From the NCBI RefSeq assembly GCF_013046825.1, contig NZ_CP053187.1:465501-529500 (forward strand): a stretch of DNA of 64,000 bases, given 5' to 3'. The position numbers were made by a program, and so were the translations under genes. The stretch is from Turicibacter sanguinis. GTDB lineage: Bacteria > Bacillota_I > Bacilli_A > MOL361 > Turicibacteraceae. The notes below the pieces were generated by a model, which had not been told where the DNA came from, searched no databases, and saw nothing but the letters and a program-made list of their open reading frames with translations. The stretch's first letter is position 1; every line of letters begins with the position of its first letter. Below are positions 18,303-27,005 of the stretch, in pieces.

Positions 18303-20009
18303 TTATCTATAAGATGTTTTTAGTGCATTTTTTAGTACTTTTGGGTTCTTTTTGAATGGTGTTACTGGACAGATTTCTTTTTCGTGATAGTTCATTAGTG
18401 TATAAACGGCCATGCGTGCAGCACGAACTGAGAATTCCTCTGTAAAGACCATATCTTCTGGAATTTCAACATATTGACTAATCATTGCAAAGTTAGTTGA
18501 GCCTACTGGAACAACTTGAGGACGATCAGTCATTTTACGTGGTTGGAATTGTGAAACGATATATGGCATCATACATGGAATGACATTCACGACTGAATCC
18601 ATAATTTCATCCATTTCATCTTCAAAATGTAAGTGGTGAATTAATTCATATAATATCTCTTCCCCTGTACACTCGCGCATTGGTTTTTGAACATAATCTC
18701 CAACTTTATCTGTGTATAATCCATATCCCCAGAAAATTGTTGTATCCATTGGTTGATTTTTAAAGTGTGGTTGTGCAGCCACTACAATACTCATTAGCCA
18801 GTTTGAATCTTTAAATGTCATTAAAGCTCCGCTACCTGGAATATTTCCTGAGAATTTCTCAATCATTTTCAATAATTTATTCCCTTTACATGTAACCGTA
18901 AAGCTTTCCCAATTTGTCTCTTCAGGATTTCCAAAGAAAGGTTCTGGATTTCCAAGACCCGGTTTTTTATCTGCAATTTTAGACCATAATTCACCTGAAA
19001 TTGGGTTTTGTGGTGCATATTCTGGAGCAGTATTTAAATCACCAAGCGTTGCGCAATCTGTCATACAACCATTTGTCATAATACATAAATCCTCAGGTTT
19101 TAACTCAATCACTTCTTCACCATTTGCCGTTTCAATATGAATTGCTGTAGCAGTAATACCTTCTCCTTTAGCGAAATCAATATCGGTTACCACAGCATTG
19201 ATACTGAAATCAACGCCATGTTCTTCTAAGTAAACTTTAAGTGGTAAAATAACTGATTCATATTGATTATATGGCGTACGTGTTACCCCTTCTAATGTTT
19301 CAATACGTGAAAATTCAAAAATCATACGTTCCATATATCGTTTGAATTCAAATAAGCTTGACCATTTTTGGAATGCAAATGTTGTCTGCCACATATACCA
19401 GAAATTCGTTGTAAAGAAGTGTGGTGTATGAGCAAACCATTCTTCAATTGTCATATCATCTAACGCTTCTTCTGGTGTTACCATTAATTTACCAAGCGCT
19501 AATCGGTCTTCCGTATTGAATCCCATACTTGTGACATCTAAAATCGTTCCTTCTTTATCAATTAAACGGGCCTGAGCATGCGTTGGATGTAAATGATCAA
19601 AATTTAAGATTTCTTCTGTCACACTCATATGAGGCATATCAAGTGATGGAATTGTTGAAAATAACTCCCAGAAGTTTTCATACGTTTCCTCATTTAACAT
19701 ACGCCCTCCACGGCAAATAAATCCATTACTAACATCACCGGCTCCATCATTACTTCCGCCTAAAATATGCATTCCTTCAATAATATGAATGCGATTACCT
19801 GGTAACTTGCAATCTCTAATTAAATAAGCAGCACCTGCTAAAGAGGCGAGTCCTCCACCGACAAAGTAAACGTCACGATTAACATCAAGTTCTAAATTTG
19901 AACGATTACCTTCTTGTTTCATTTCATAATATTTTCTAGCACCGTAAATAGCAGCTGAAGCGGCACCAGCAAATGCTGCCCCTTTGACTAAATTAGATTT
20001 TTTACTCAT
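18303..20009 (-). CDS. Oleate hydratase (myosin-cross-reactive antigen family)
   Basis: A 568-residue FAD-dependent fatty acid hydratase; the family adds water to the 9,10 double bond of oleate and related unsaturated fatty acids, giving 10-hydroxy acids and detoxifying them. The dinucleotide fold is VYFVGGGLASLAGAAYLIRD (residues about 48-67), followed by the family hallmark GGSNDGAGDVSNGFICRGGR. Length matches the family (about 570-590). A short hydrophobic alanine-rich stretch lies at residues 8-22. The ATG has GGGGG 9 bases upstream. The promoter region carries three regularly spaced operator-like palindromes, and a TetR gene lies nearby. Confidence 0.95.
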   Translation of the reverse strand: MSKKSNLVKGAAFAGAASAAIYGARKYYEMKQEGNRSNLELDVNRDVYFVGGGLASLAGAAYLIRDCKLPGNRIHIIEGMHILGGSNDGAGDVSNGFICRGGRMLNEETYENFWELFSTIPSLDMPHMSVTEEILNFDHLHPTHAQARLIDKEGTILDVTSMGFNTEDRLALGKLMVTPEEALDDMTIEEWFAHTPHFFTTNFWYMWQTTFAFQKWSSLFEFKRYMERMIFEFSRIETLEGVTRTPYNQYESVILPLKVYLEEHGVDFSINAVVTDIDFAKGEGITATAIHIETANGEEVIELKPEDLCIMTNGCMTDCATLGDLNTAPEYAPQNPISGELWSKIADKKPGLGNPEPFFGNPEETNWESFTVTCKGNKLLKMIEKFSGNIPGSGALMTFKDSNWLMSIVVAAQPHFKNQPMDTTIFWGYGLYTDKVGDYVQKPMRECTGEEILYELIHHLHFEDEMDEIMDSVVNVIPCMMPYIVSQFQPRKMTDRPQVVPVGSTNFAMISQYVEIPEDMVFTEEFSVRAARMAVYTLMNYHEKEICPVTPFKKNPKVLKNALKTSYR

Positions 20010-20076
20010 GGATTATAACCCCCAGTATTTGTTTTGTTCACACTGTTAATGTATCACTAAATTTCTAAAAATAAAT

Positions 20077-20158
20077 TAGACAAATTAACCGTTTTGTCCA
20101 AATACTAGACATCCATATAACATTGTCTAAATACTAGACAGATAGGCCCTTTTGTCTA
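20077..20158. promoter_or_regulatory. Operator-like array: three TAGACA-N12-TGTCTA palindromes at 29-bp pitch
   Basis: TAGACA occurs at 20077, 20106 and 20135, and TTGTCYA at 20094, 20123 and 20152; every step is exactly 29 bp. They can be read as three 24-bp palindromes TAGACA-N12-TGTC(C/T)A, or as two TTGTCYAAATACTAGACA sites plus outer half-sites. The array fills the divergent region between oleate hydratase and a small ORF. A TetR-family repressor is the natural candidate to bind it, but nothing in the sequence names the binder. Confidence 0.6.
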
Positions 20159-20220
20159 TATTCGTAATCTCTAATTTTTCATAAAATAAATTATAAAATT
20201 CATTTAAAGTAGGCGATATC

Positions 20221-20475
20221 ATGTCCTTAGATCAAAAAATAAAACAACGTTTATTCGAAACAGCTTTCAAACGTTTGAATCGCCATCAAATAAAAAAAAC
20301 AGATCGTACAGCTCGCAATATTCTTGAAGCCTTACAATTGCTCTGTGGAAGAGAAATCACAGAGCCTGACTTAAATTTAATATACCATGAATTACGCCTT
20401 CGCCTTCAACATCATGAAGCACCTGATGTTACACTAGCGTGGTTACTTCACTTATTAGAGGCCTATCAATCCTAA
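20221..20475 (+). CDS. Small protein of unknown function, divergent to oleate hydratase
   Basis: An 84-residue ORF predicted almost wholly helical, rich in Arg, Lys, Leu and Gln, with no membrane segment or signal peptide and no family I recognise. Its ATG is preceded by AGGCGAT, a modest RBS. It shares the operator-containing region with oleate hydratase and ends 34 bp before a strong bidirectional terminator, which supports it being a true transcription unit. The basic, helical N-terminal half (residues 5-30) would be compatible with nucleic acid or protein binding, but that is only a guess. Confidence 0.6.
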   Translation: MSLDQKIKQRLFETAFKRLNRHQIKKTDRTARNILEALQLLCGREITEPDLNLIYHELRLRLQHHEAPDVTLAWLLHLLEAYQS

Positions 20476-20509
20476 TGATTTACTTTTTTAAAATCGATTT
20501 TCTCTTTAA

Positions 20510-20549
20510 CTAAAAAATAGTTCTTGAAATCTCAAGAACTATTTTTTAG
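20510..20549. terminator. Bidirectional terminator, perfect 18-bp stem
   Basis: CTAAAAAATAGTTCTTGA, loop AATC, TCAAGAACTATTTTTTAG, between the convergent small gene and the TetR gene. Confidence 0.95.
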
Positions 20550-21115
20550 TCAGATGCGGCACTCATATAACGATGATAAGCCAACTTTTCACAATTAATG
20601 GCAATATATTTCAAATTCATGGCTACTATTTTAGGATCTTCTCTCATTCCACTTTTAACCCAAGAAATAATGGTACCACATACCCCGTGGGCAAAAAAAT
20701 GAGAAATAAACGTTTCATCTTCCGGCTGTACGGTATGAGACTCATCTAATTTTTCAATTGCTTCTTTAAATAAAGTCGCCGTAATATTAAATAGATACTC
20801 TGTCATACCACGCTCGTCACAACTAATGGTGCTATAGTAAAACGATTGCTCTTTCTTCATCAACACTAATAAATCCTCAACTTTTAAATACCAATTTTCA
20901 AAAGTCACCCCTTCCATTAAAGGTGCAAATCCTTCCTGATAATAAATCCAATTCACTAACTCATACTTATCTTGAAAATGATAATAAAAAGTCTGACGAT
21001 TAAGTCCACATTTTTCCGTAATATCTCGAATGGAAATCTTATTAAAAGGCTTCTCATCCACCAGTTCCTTAAGGCCCGTCGCAATGGCTCTTTTTGTAAT
21101 TAATGCATCTGACAT
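20546..21115 (-). CDS. TetR-family transcriptional regulator (DhaS-like)
   Basis: A 189-residue TetR-type regulator. The N-terminal helix-turn-helix reads SIRDITEKCGLNRQTFYYHF, with the invariant FYYHF at its end, followed by DKYELVNWIYY. The C-terminal ligand domain resembles the DhaS/TetR_C_8 group. The open frame extends upstream to 21256, but ATG 21115 fits the family start and has GGAGAGG seven bases before it. Candidate targets are the palindrome array before oleate hydratase or the decayed reductase just upstream on the same strand; no TAGACA palindrome was seen before its own start. Confidence 0.9.
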   Translation of the reverse strand: MSDALITKRAIATGLKELVDEKPFNKISIRDITEKCGLNRQTFYYHFQDKYELVNWIYYQEGFAPLMEGVTFENWYLKVEDLLVLMKKEQSFYYSTISCDERGMTEYLFNITATLFKEAIEKLDESHTVQPEDETFISHFFAHGVCGTIISWVKSGMREDPKIVAMNLKYIAINCEKLAYHRYMSAASD

Positions 21116-21360
21116 CTTTAAACCTCTCCACCATAGACTCTTTTTATTTATCATAACATCAATTGACATTTTGATAAATATTAAATATACCTCATTATCC
21201 CTTGTCTGTGTATCAGCAACAAGGAGATTAACTGCAGCTTTTAAATGATTCATCAATTTCTTTCTATTAAATTACAGACCCAATAAAAAGAAACACGCTC
21301 CCATCATTTTTTAACCTTTGTAAAACTTGTTCAATAGACTTCTTTTTTAAAGAAATAAAA

Positions 21361-21385
21361 AAAGCTCAGAAACCATCTGAGCTTT
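21361..21385 (-). terminator. Terminator of the aldo/keto reductase relic
   Basis: AAAGCTCAGA (21361-21370) pairs with TCTGAGCTTT (21376-21385), with a T-run on the minus strand; it overlaps the relic's stop codon. Confidence 0.8.
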
Positions 21386-22271
21386 AAAAATCTGTTGTAT
21401 CTAGATTGCGTGAATAGCCGACACATCCTGTTAAATTTGCAATCAGTTCCATATCATAAGAATCGAATTTAAAATCAAAAACTTGCGCATTCTCATCAAT
21501 TCGAGCATAATGAACCGACTTAGGTAATGGTAAAAATCCCATTTGCAAACTCCAGCGAATACAAATTTGCGCGACACTTTTTCCATACTTCGCTGCCAAC
21601 TGTTGCCTCTCATGAACTTCAAAAATTTTTCCAGTCCCAAGCGGACTATAAGCTTCAAGTAATATTCCAAGTTCACGACAATACTTCACAACCTCCTCTT
21701 GAGTATCCCCAGGACACAATCGAATCTGATTGACCATCGGCACAATCGTTGCTGTTTTTAATAACTCCTCAATAGGGTGAGGAAGAAAATTACTAATACC
21801 AATGGCACGAATTTTCCCAACAAGGTAGAGCTCTTCAAATGCTTTCCAAGTCCCAACATTTGCTTCTTGTCAATAATGACGATGTATAATGGGATTAGCC
21901 AGTGTATTAAATATAAATCTAAATAATCAAGCTCCAATTCTTTCATCGTTTTATCAAAAGCTGCCAAATTTTCTTCGTACCCATGATCAAAATTATTAAG
22001 TTTACTCGTAATAAATAAGTCTTCTCGTTTAATACCACTGCGTGCAATAGCAGCTCCGACACTATGTTCATTTCCATAAGCTGCTGCCGATAACCTAAAT
22101 GAAGGGCTGTTGTAACAGCATCTGCTGCTTCTTTCCCACTTTTAGCTTGCCATGTTCCAAAACCAATGCACGGAATGAATCCCCTGGCGATTGCTAAAAG
22201 CAATCTAATCCTCCGCTACTAGGGTATAAAACACCATTAGATAACGTGTAACAATCAGTTAATGATTCCAT
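21384..22271 (-). pseudogene. Decayed aldo/keto reductase
   Basis: Pieces in different frames together spell an aldo/keto reductase of near-normal length (about 280 residues). The start region (ATG 22271, RBS GAGGAGG) gives YTLSNG, followed by unrelated codons with a stop, then [17 protein letters not shown]. Near 22090 the HIDT part of the conserved LGYRHIDTA is lost with a frameshift, although the AAYGNE tyrosine motif survives in the new frame. Around 21890 one C is missing (TACAT for TACCAT) and the next expected Trp codon is TGA. The C-terminal part from about 21743 (MVNQIRLCPGDTQEEVVKYC) is intact. Several independent lesions make sequencing error unlikely. Confidence 0.88.
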
Positions 22272-22413
22272 AAATATCCTCCTCAATCAAACTGTCCTTA
22301 GTTTAACCACATGATAAAAAATTATTTTGTTGCTATTTAAAGGCACAAGTCATGGATCCTCTATCATATCCTATAACATAATATTCCTTTTAATGGAGAG
22401 ACGAGGGATTTGA

Positions 22414-22842
22414 ATGACCAAAAGAATTGAAGAATATGAAACTCTGATTCAAAAATATAATGCTTTACAACGACTCATCGACGAAGAATTCCTAGAAGCA
22501 ATAGATGAATTAGATTCAGCAATCTCCCATATGGAATCAACTACAAATTACATTAGAGCTCAAAAAGTCATCCGTTCAAAAATCAATTGCTGGTTACATG
22601 AATATGGTGACATGTATGAATTTAACCAAAAGTGCTCTCGTTGTGTGACACTTGCAAATAAAATTGAATGCTTAACTAACGAGTTAATGGCTCTTGATTT
22701 TCAGGCACAGTGTATCAGTCAAAAGACTAAAAAAATGCTCAAAAAAGCTCAAAAAATAAATGTACAATTATCTAAATTGAAAAAGGAATATCAATGTTGT
22801 ATTGAATCTAATCCACCCCATTCTTCCCCCCACAACGAATAA
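22414..22842 (+). CDS. Coiled-coil protein of unknown function
   Basis: A 142-residue hydrophilic, mostly helical protein with heptad-like patterns at residues 1-50 and 75-125, suggesting an antiparallel coiled coil. It has several cysteines, including a C-S-R-C pair in the middle. There is no membrane segment or signal peptide and no family I recognise. The ATG follows GAGGGATTTGA, and a strong terminator directly follows the stop, so it is a self-contained gene. Its neighbours (reductase relic, purine operon) give no clear hint of a role. Confidence 0.65.
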   Translation: MTKRIEEYETLIQKYNALQRLIDEEFLEAIDELDSAISHMESTTNYIRAQKVIRSKINCWLHEYGDMYEFNQKCSRCVTLANKIECLTNELMALDFQAQCISQKTKKMLKKAQKINVQLSKLKKEYQCCIESNPPHSSPHNE

Positions 22843-22852
22843 ATCTAATAAA

Positions 22853-22886
22853 AAATCCCGTAAGATTTACCTTACGGGATTTTTTG
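22853..22886. terminator. Bidirectional terminator
   Basis: AAATCCCGTAAG (22853-22864) pairs with CTTACGGGATTT (22871-22882) and is flanked by A- and T-runs. It serves both the coiled-coil gene and the purine operon on the other strand. Confidence 0.92.
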
Positions 22887-22903
22887 ACTTTACTTATTCA
22901 CAT

Positions 22904-24223
22904 TTATAAATCTTTTGAACGCTCTATTGCACGTTTTGCAAAGTTTTGCATTTCATTTTGAAGTGACGTTTTAATCTCTGTCTGATTAAAAATTGATTGT
23001 TTCTCTTTTAAAACGGATACCCCATTAATCCAAACACTGTGGACATTAGATGAATTGGCACTATACACAATCGCTGAATAAGGATCATAAATTGGAAACA
23101 TATTTAAAGATTCTGTTTCAATTAAAACAATATCGGCCTGTTTTCCAACTTCAAGTGAACCAATTTTATCATCCATTTTTAAGGCACGGGCTCCACTAAT
23201 CGTTGCTAGTTTTACAATTTCCTCTGCTTTAAATAGTGAACGATCCTTATAGTGAGTCTTTTGTGCATAAACTGCTGTTTTCATTTGCGTAAATAAGTCT
23301 AACGTATTCCCACTACTCGGCCCGTCTGTTCCAAGACCAACAGTTAACCCATGCTCAATCATTTCTTTAACAGGGGCAATTCCTTTTCCGGCTTTCATAT
23401 TTGATCCAATACAATGTGCAACTTTTACGCCACGGTTTGCCATTAATAACATGTCATTTTCATTCACATGGATACAATGAGCAGCCACTAATCGATCACT
23501 TAAAACACCAATTGAATCTAAATATTCTACTGGTGTCATATCATACTTTTCACGAAATTCTGTCATCTCATAATCCATCTCTGCAACATGCATTGAAATT
23601 AACGTGTCATATCTAACCGCAATCTCATGAGCATCTTGTAGTGCTTTTGTATCATTAGTATTGGTTGCATGTGGTGCAATGATTGGCGTCACCAACGGAT
23701 GATTGCTCCATTTACTCATAAACTGTTCACTATAAGCTAACCCTCCATAAGCTTCTTCGCAATCACATGTCGGAAAATTAATAACTGTCTCCCCAAGTAC
23801 TCCACGCATCTGCATCTCATCACATGCACGAGCTACTTCTTCTTCAAAATAGTACATGTCTAAAAAAGTAGTCACCCCACTACGTTGCATCTCTAAGATT
23901 CCATAACGGGCAGCCTCATAGACTAATGGTGCTCTCATACATTCAATTTCTAGAGGGAAAAGGTAACGACGAAGTCGATCTGGACAATCATCTCCTAATG
24001 AACGAAATGGAATCATTGAAACATGAGCATGTGTATTGATCATTCCTGGAATCAAGATACCACCTGATGCATCAATCACTTCATCCACATACTTTTCAAT
24101 ATCTGAATCATACTCACCGACATACGAAATCTTATCATCTTCTATGACTAACATACCTTGTGGATAAGTTGATAGCGTTTTATCCATTGTTAAAATCCAA
24201 GCATTTTTAATTAACGTCTTCAT
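22904..24223 (-). CDS. mtaD: MTA/SAH-type nucleoside deaminase (amidohydrolase)
   Basis: A 439-residue metal-dependent amidohydrolase of the 5-methylthioadenosine/S-adenosylhomocysteine deaminase group, converting adenosine-type nucleosides to inosine forms with release of ammonia. Metal-site motifs in order: GMINTHAHVSM, HVAEM, AHCIHV and GTDGPSSGNTLD. Start ATG 24223 (RBS GGAGGTTTATC) is preferred over the upstream in-frame 24238. It overlaps the end of adenine deaminase by 17 bp and is the last gene of the riboswitch-led operon. Relatives also deaminate 5'-deoxyadenosine, guanine or other rings, so the exact substrate is open. Confidence 0.85.
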   Translation of the reverse strand: MKTLIKNAWILTMDKTLSTYPQGMLVIEDDKISYVGEYDSDIEKYVDEVIDASGGILIPGMINTHAHVSMIPFRSLGDDCPDRLRRYLFPLEIECMRAPLVYEAARYGILEMQRSGVTTFLDMYYFEEEVARACDEMQMRGVLGETVINFPTCDCEEAYGGLAYSEQFMSKWSNHPLVTPIIAPHATNTNDTKALQDAHEIAVRYDTLISMHVAEMDYEMTEFREKYDMTPVEYLDSIGVLSDRLVAAHCIHVNENDMLLMANRGVKVAHCIGSNMKAGKGIAPVKEMIEHGLTVGLGTDGPSSGNTLDLFTQMKTAVYAQKTHYKDRSLFKAEEIVKLATISGARALKMDDKIGSLEVGKQADIVLIETESLNMFPIYDPYSAIVYSANSSNVHSVWINGVSVLKEKQSIFNQTEIKTSLQNEMQNFAKRAIERSKDL

Positions 24224-25913
24224 GATAAACCTCCGCAATTAATGGCACAATTTCCTGTGTTAATGTATTAATCATTCCCATATCAGTTACCTTTAACTGT
24301 GGGGATACCGGTAATGATAATGTCGAGAATGACATAATTTCATTATCATGAACATATCCGAGTTCTTGCATAGCAGATCGAACGTCCCTAAGTTGTTGTG
24401 CTAATACTTCAATTGGCTGTGCACTAACAATACCACCAATTTCTAAATAAGCTTTTGCTAAAACTTGCCCCTCTTTTACAACGACATAGCCCCCTTGCAT
24501 TTCACAAATCATCTGTTGAGCGAGCATCATATCTTCTTTATCATTTCCCATCACCATGACATTATGATGATCATGAGCCCAAGATGTTGCAATCGCTCCT
24601 CTCTTTTTAATCGGGGTATCTAACAAAGCGTGAGCGATATTACCATTCTTTCCATAACGCTCATAAACCGTTAATAAACATAGATTTTGTGATTCATAAT
24701 CAAGTATTCCATTTTTAACCGGAACCTGTTTTTGAATATGTTTAGTAAATGTTGAGTGTGGTTGTGTTTGAATAATGTTACATAACACTTTATTCCCTGA
24801 AATCTTAATATCAAAATCTTCAGGCTCAGCCTTTTTACATTTTATTGAGTGGTAGAAATGGTCTGGGAATATTTGATTATGATTTTCTTGATGCGATTCC
24901 CTATCATTAGCTACGCAACACCCACCCTTGTAAACGGAATGAATCTTAAAGTTATCCACATCAGTCAGTAAAATAAAATCTGCTAGACGGCCAGGCGCAA
25001 TCATTCCGCGATCTTCTAAATGCATTCGACGAGCTGGCGTATAAGTCGAACAATAAATTGCCTTCTCAACTGGCATTCCAAGTTTAACGGCATATTTAAT
25101 AATTTCATTTAAATGACCCTTAGGTAACTTGTCTCCCATGACATCATCTGTGACAAATGCAAAATAATCATAAAAATGATAATCCATTAACGTTTGAATG
25201 GTCTGTTTAGTCATCGATTTTTTTTGAATTTCTAAAAACATTCCACTTTTAATTTTTTCAATAATACTTTCAGGTGTTTGCTGAGTATGATCTGCTGTAA
25301 CTCCTGCTGCAATAAAATCTGCTAAATCTTTACCACTAATTTTTGGACAATGACCTTCAATCGGTAAGGACGGTCTAAATTCTTGACATAGTTTAATAAT
25401 ATCTTTAATAGTTGAGCTTTCTTTTTTGCATAAATCTTGAAAGTTCATCACTTCTCCCAAACATAAAATATTTTGATGATTGAGAAGTTCCTTCACTTCA
25501 TCTACTCCAATCAACCCACCTGTTGTTTCTAAATGTGGGGATGTTGAAGGAACAGACGATGGAATTCCATAAAAAATATCCAATGCAGTTGCATTGGATA
25601 AAAATGATTGAATTCCTTCGATTCCAAACACGTTTGCAATCTCATGTGGATCTGCAACAACAGTTGTAACCCCATGAGGCAAAACAGCCTGTGAAAAACG
25701 CGAAGGTAGAGTCATAGAACTTTCAATATGCATATGAATATCAATTAATCCTGGTACCATATATAGACCAGTTCCATCAATAACTGTTTCTTCTGTTACC
25801 GATAAAGAATCTGCGATCTGTGCAAATCGACCATTTTTAATGAAAACATCTTTTATTTCAAATTGTTGAGTAAATGTTTGATACACTGAAATATTTTTAA
25901 TGATCATATCCAT
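24207..25913 (-). CDS. ade: Adenine deaminase
   Basis: A 568-residue adenine deaminase, converting adenine to hypoxanthine and ammonia. Motifs: GLIDIHMHIESSM (metal histidines), ADPHEIANVFG, LGEVMNF, EGHCPK, VTDDVM, and the family-specific C-terminal TSWAHDHHNVMVMG. Length and domain order are normal. ATG 25913, preceded by AGGTG, is chosen over a GTG at 25922. It lies 18 bp after the binding-protein gene in the same operon and fits a purine salvage role: imported purine would be funnelled to hypoxanthine. Confidence 0.95.
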   Translation of the reverse strand: MDMIIKNISVYQTFTQQFEIKDVFIKNGRFAQIADSLSVTEETVIDGTGLYMVPGLIDIHMHIESSMTLPSRFSQAVLPHGVTTVVADPHEIANVFGIEGIQSFLSNATALDIFYGIPSSVPSTSPHLETTGGLIGVDEVKELLNHQNILCLGEVMNFQDLCKKESSTIKDIIKLCQEFRPSLPIEGHCPKISGKDLADFIAAGVTADHTQQTPESIIEKIKSGMFLEIQKKSMTKQTIQTLMDYHFYDYFAFVTDDVMGDKLPKGHLNEIIKYAVKLGMPVEKAIYCSTYTPARRMHLEDRGMIAPGRLADFILLTDVDNFKIHSVYKGGCCVANDRESHQENHNQIFPDHFYHSIKCKKAEPEDFDIKISGNKVLCNIIQTQPHSTFTKHIQKQVPVKNGILDYESQNLCLLTVYERYGKNGNIAHALLDTPIKKRGAIATSWAHDHHNVMVMGNDKEDMMLAQQMICEMQGGYVVVKEGQVLAKAYLEIGGIVSAQPIEVLAQQLRDVRSAMQELGYVHDNEIMSFSTLSLPVSPQLKVTDMGMINTLTQEIVPLIAEVYHEDVN

Positions 25914-25931
25914 ATTGAGCACCTATCCTAA

Positions 25932-26981
25932 TTAACGGTTAACAATACGGTTCCATTGATCAATCCAATTATTTAATAATGGATTAACAAATGAATAATC
26001 AATTGTTTTAGCATTTGCTGCAACTTCACCATATGTTTTGTTTAATGCTGTTTCTTCATCTAAAACAACATCTTTATTAGTTGGAGCTTCATTTAAAGTA
26101 ATCGCTGTTGAGCTTTGTAATTCTTGGCTTAAACGGAAGTTTACATATTCGTAAGCTAACTCTTTATTTTTTGAGTTTTTATTAATATCGATTGTATTGA
26201 AGTTTGCGTAAGTTCCTGATGCTGGTACAACGAATTTCACATTAGGTTGAGCTTGTTCAATCGTTGGGATTCCGAAATCCCCCACAACAGCAACAGCAAT
26301 CTCACCAGATGCAAACATATTAGCTAAATCACTTGATTTTGAATAAGTTTTAACAATGTTCGGTTGTAATTCTGCTAATGCTTTGAATGCTGCTTCACCT
26401 TGATCTTCTTTAATATCTCCATTTGCATAATCATTTGCTACATAAACCATAGCAGGCCCAAATGTTGTTGAGATATCTGGAATTGAAATTTTACCTTTTA
26501 ATTCTTCATTCCATAAATCTGACCAATCATTAATTTCAAATCCAACCTCATCTGGATTGTAAATAATTCCGATACTATTTACTGTGTAAGCAGCCCCGAA
26601 TCCATTTTCAGCTAATTCTGCTGCAGGCTCAATTAATGAAGAAGCATTTGAAATCTTTGAGTAATCAATTTGTTCAAATAATCCTGCCTCATATCCATTT
26701 GCTGCCGCTGATTGTGATAATTCAATAATATCAACCTCTGAATTTGGATTATTAGCTAATTTTGTATAACGATCATTTGTTCCACCTGTATCTAATACTA
26801 ATTCACAGTTGTACTTTTCTTCGAATGGAATTTTCACTTCTTGTTCCCAAACATCTTGACTTAATCCCCATGTTGAAACAACTAGTTTTTGTTTCCCTGA
26901 ATCTTCAGAACCTGTTGAACATCCTGTAACAAGGGTTAATGCCATTGCAGCACCTAATGCTAATTTCCATGATTTTTTCAT
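25932..26981 (-). CDS. ABC transporter substrate-binding lipoprotein (PotD/iron-type fold), probable purine-related ligand
   Basis: A 349-residue periplasmic-binding-type lipoprotein with lipobox LVTGC (Cys about residue 21). The mature region looks like the spermidine/putrescine and iron(III) binding-protein family (segments NSIGIIYNPDEVG and NTIDINKNSKNKELAYEYVN). The family would predict a polyamine, thiamine or metal-type ligand. However, the operon is preceded by a purine riboswitch and followed by two purine deaminases, so a purine base, nucleoside or precursor is the better inference. RBS AAGGAGACG before the ATG. Confidence 0.85.
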   Translation of the reverse strand: MKKSWKLALGAAMALTLVTGCSTGSEDSGKQKLVVSTWGLSQDVWEQEVKIPFEEKYNCELVLDTGGTNDRYTKLANNPNSEVDIIELSQSAAANGYEAGLFEQIDYSKISNASSLIEPAAELAENGFGAAYTVNSIGIIYNPDEVGFEINDWSDLWNEELKGKISIPDISTTFGPAMVYVANDYANGDIKEDQGEAAFKALAELQPNIVKTYSKSSDLANMFASGEIAVAVVGDFGIPTIEQAQPNVKFVVPASGTYANFNTIDINKNSKNKELAYEYVNFRLSQELQSSTAITLNEAPTNKDVVLDEETALNKTYGEVAANAKTIDYSFVNPLLNNWIDQWNRIVNR

Positions 26982-27005
26982 ATTCTTCGTCTCCTTTTTG
27001 CCTGT

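Noticed and set aside
25932-26981. Spermidine/putrescine as the substrate of the Pot-like importer
   Set aside because: The protein family allows it, but the guanine-type riboswitch and two purine deaminases in the same operon make a purine-related ligand more likely; not excluded.
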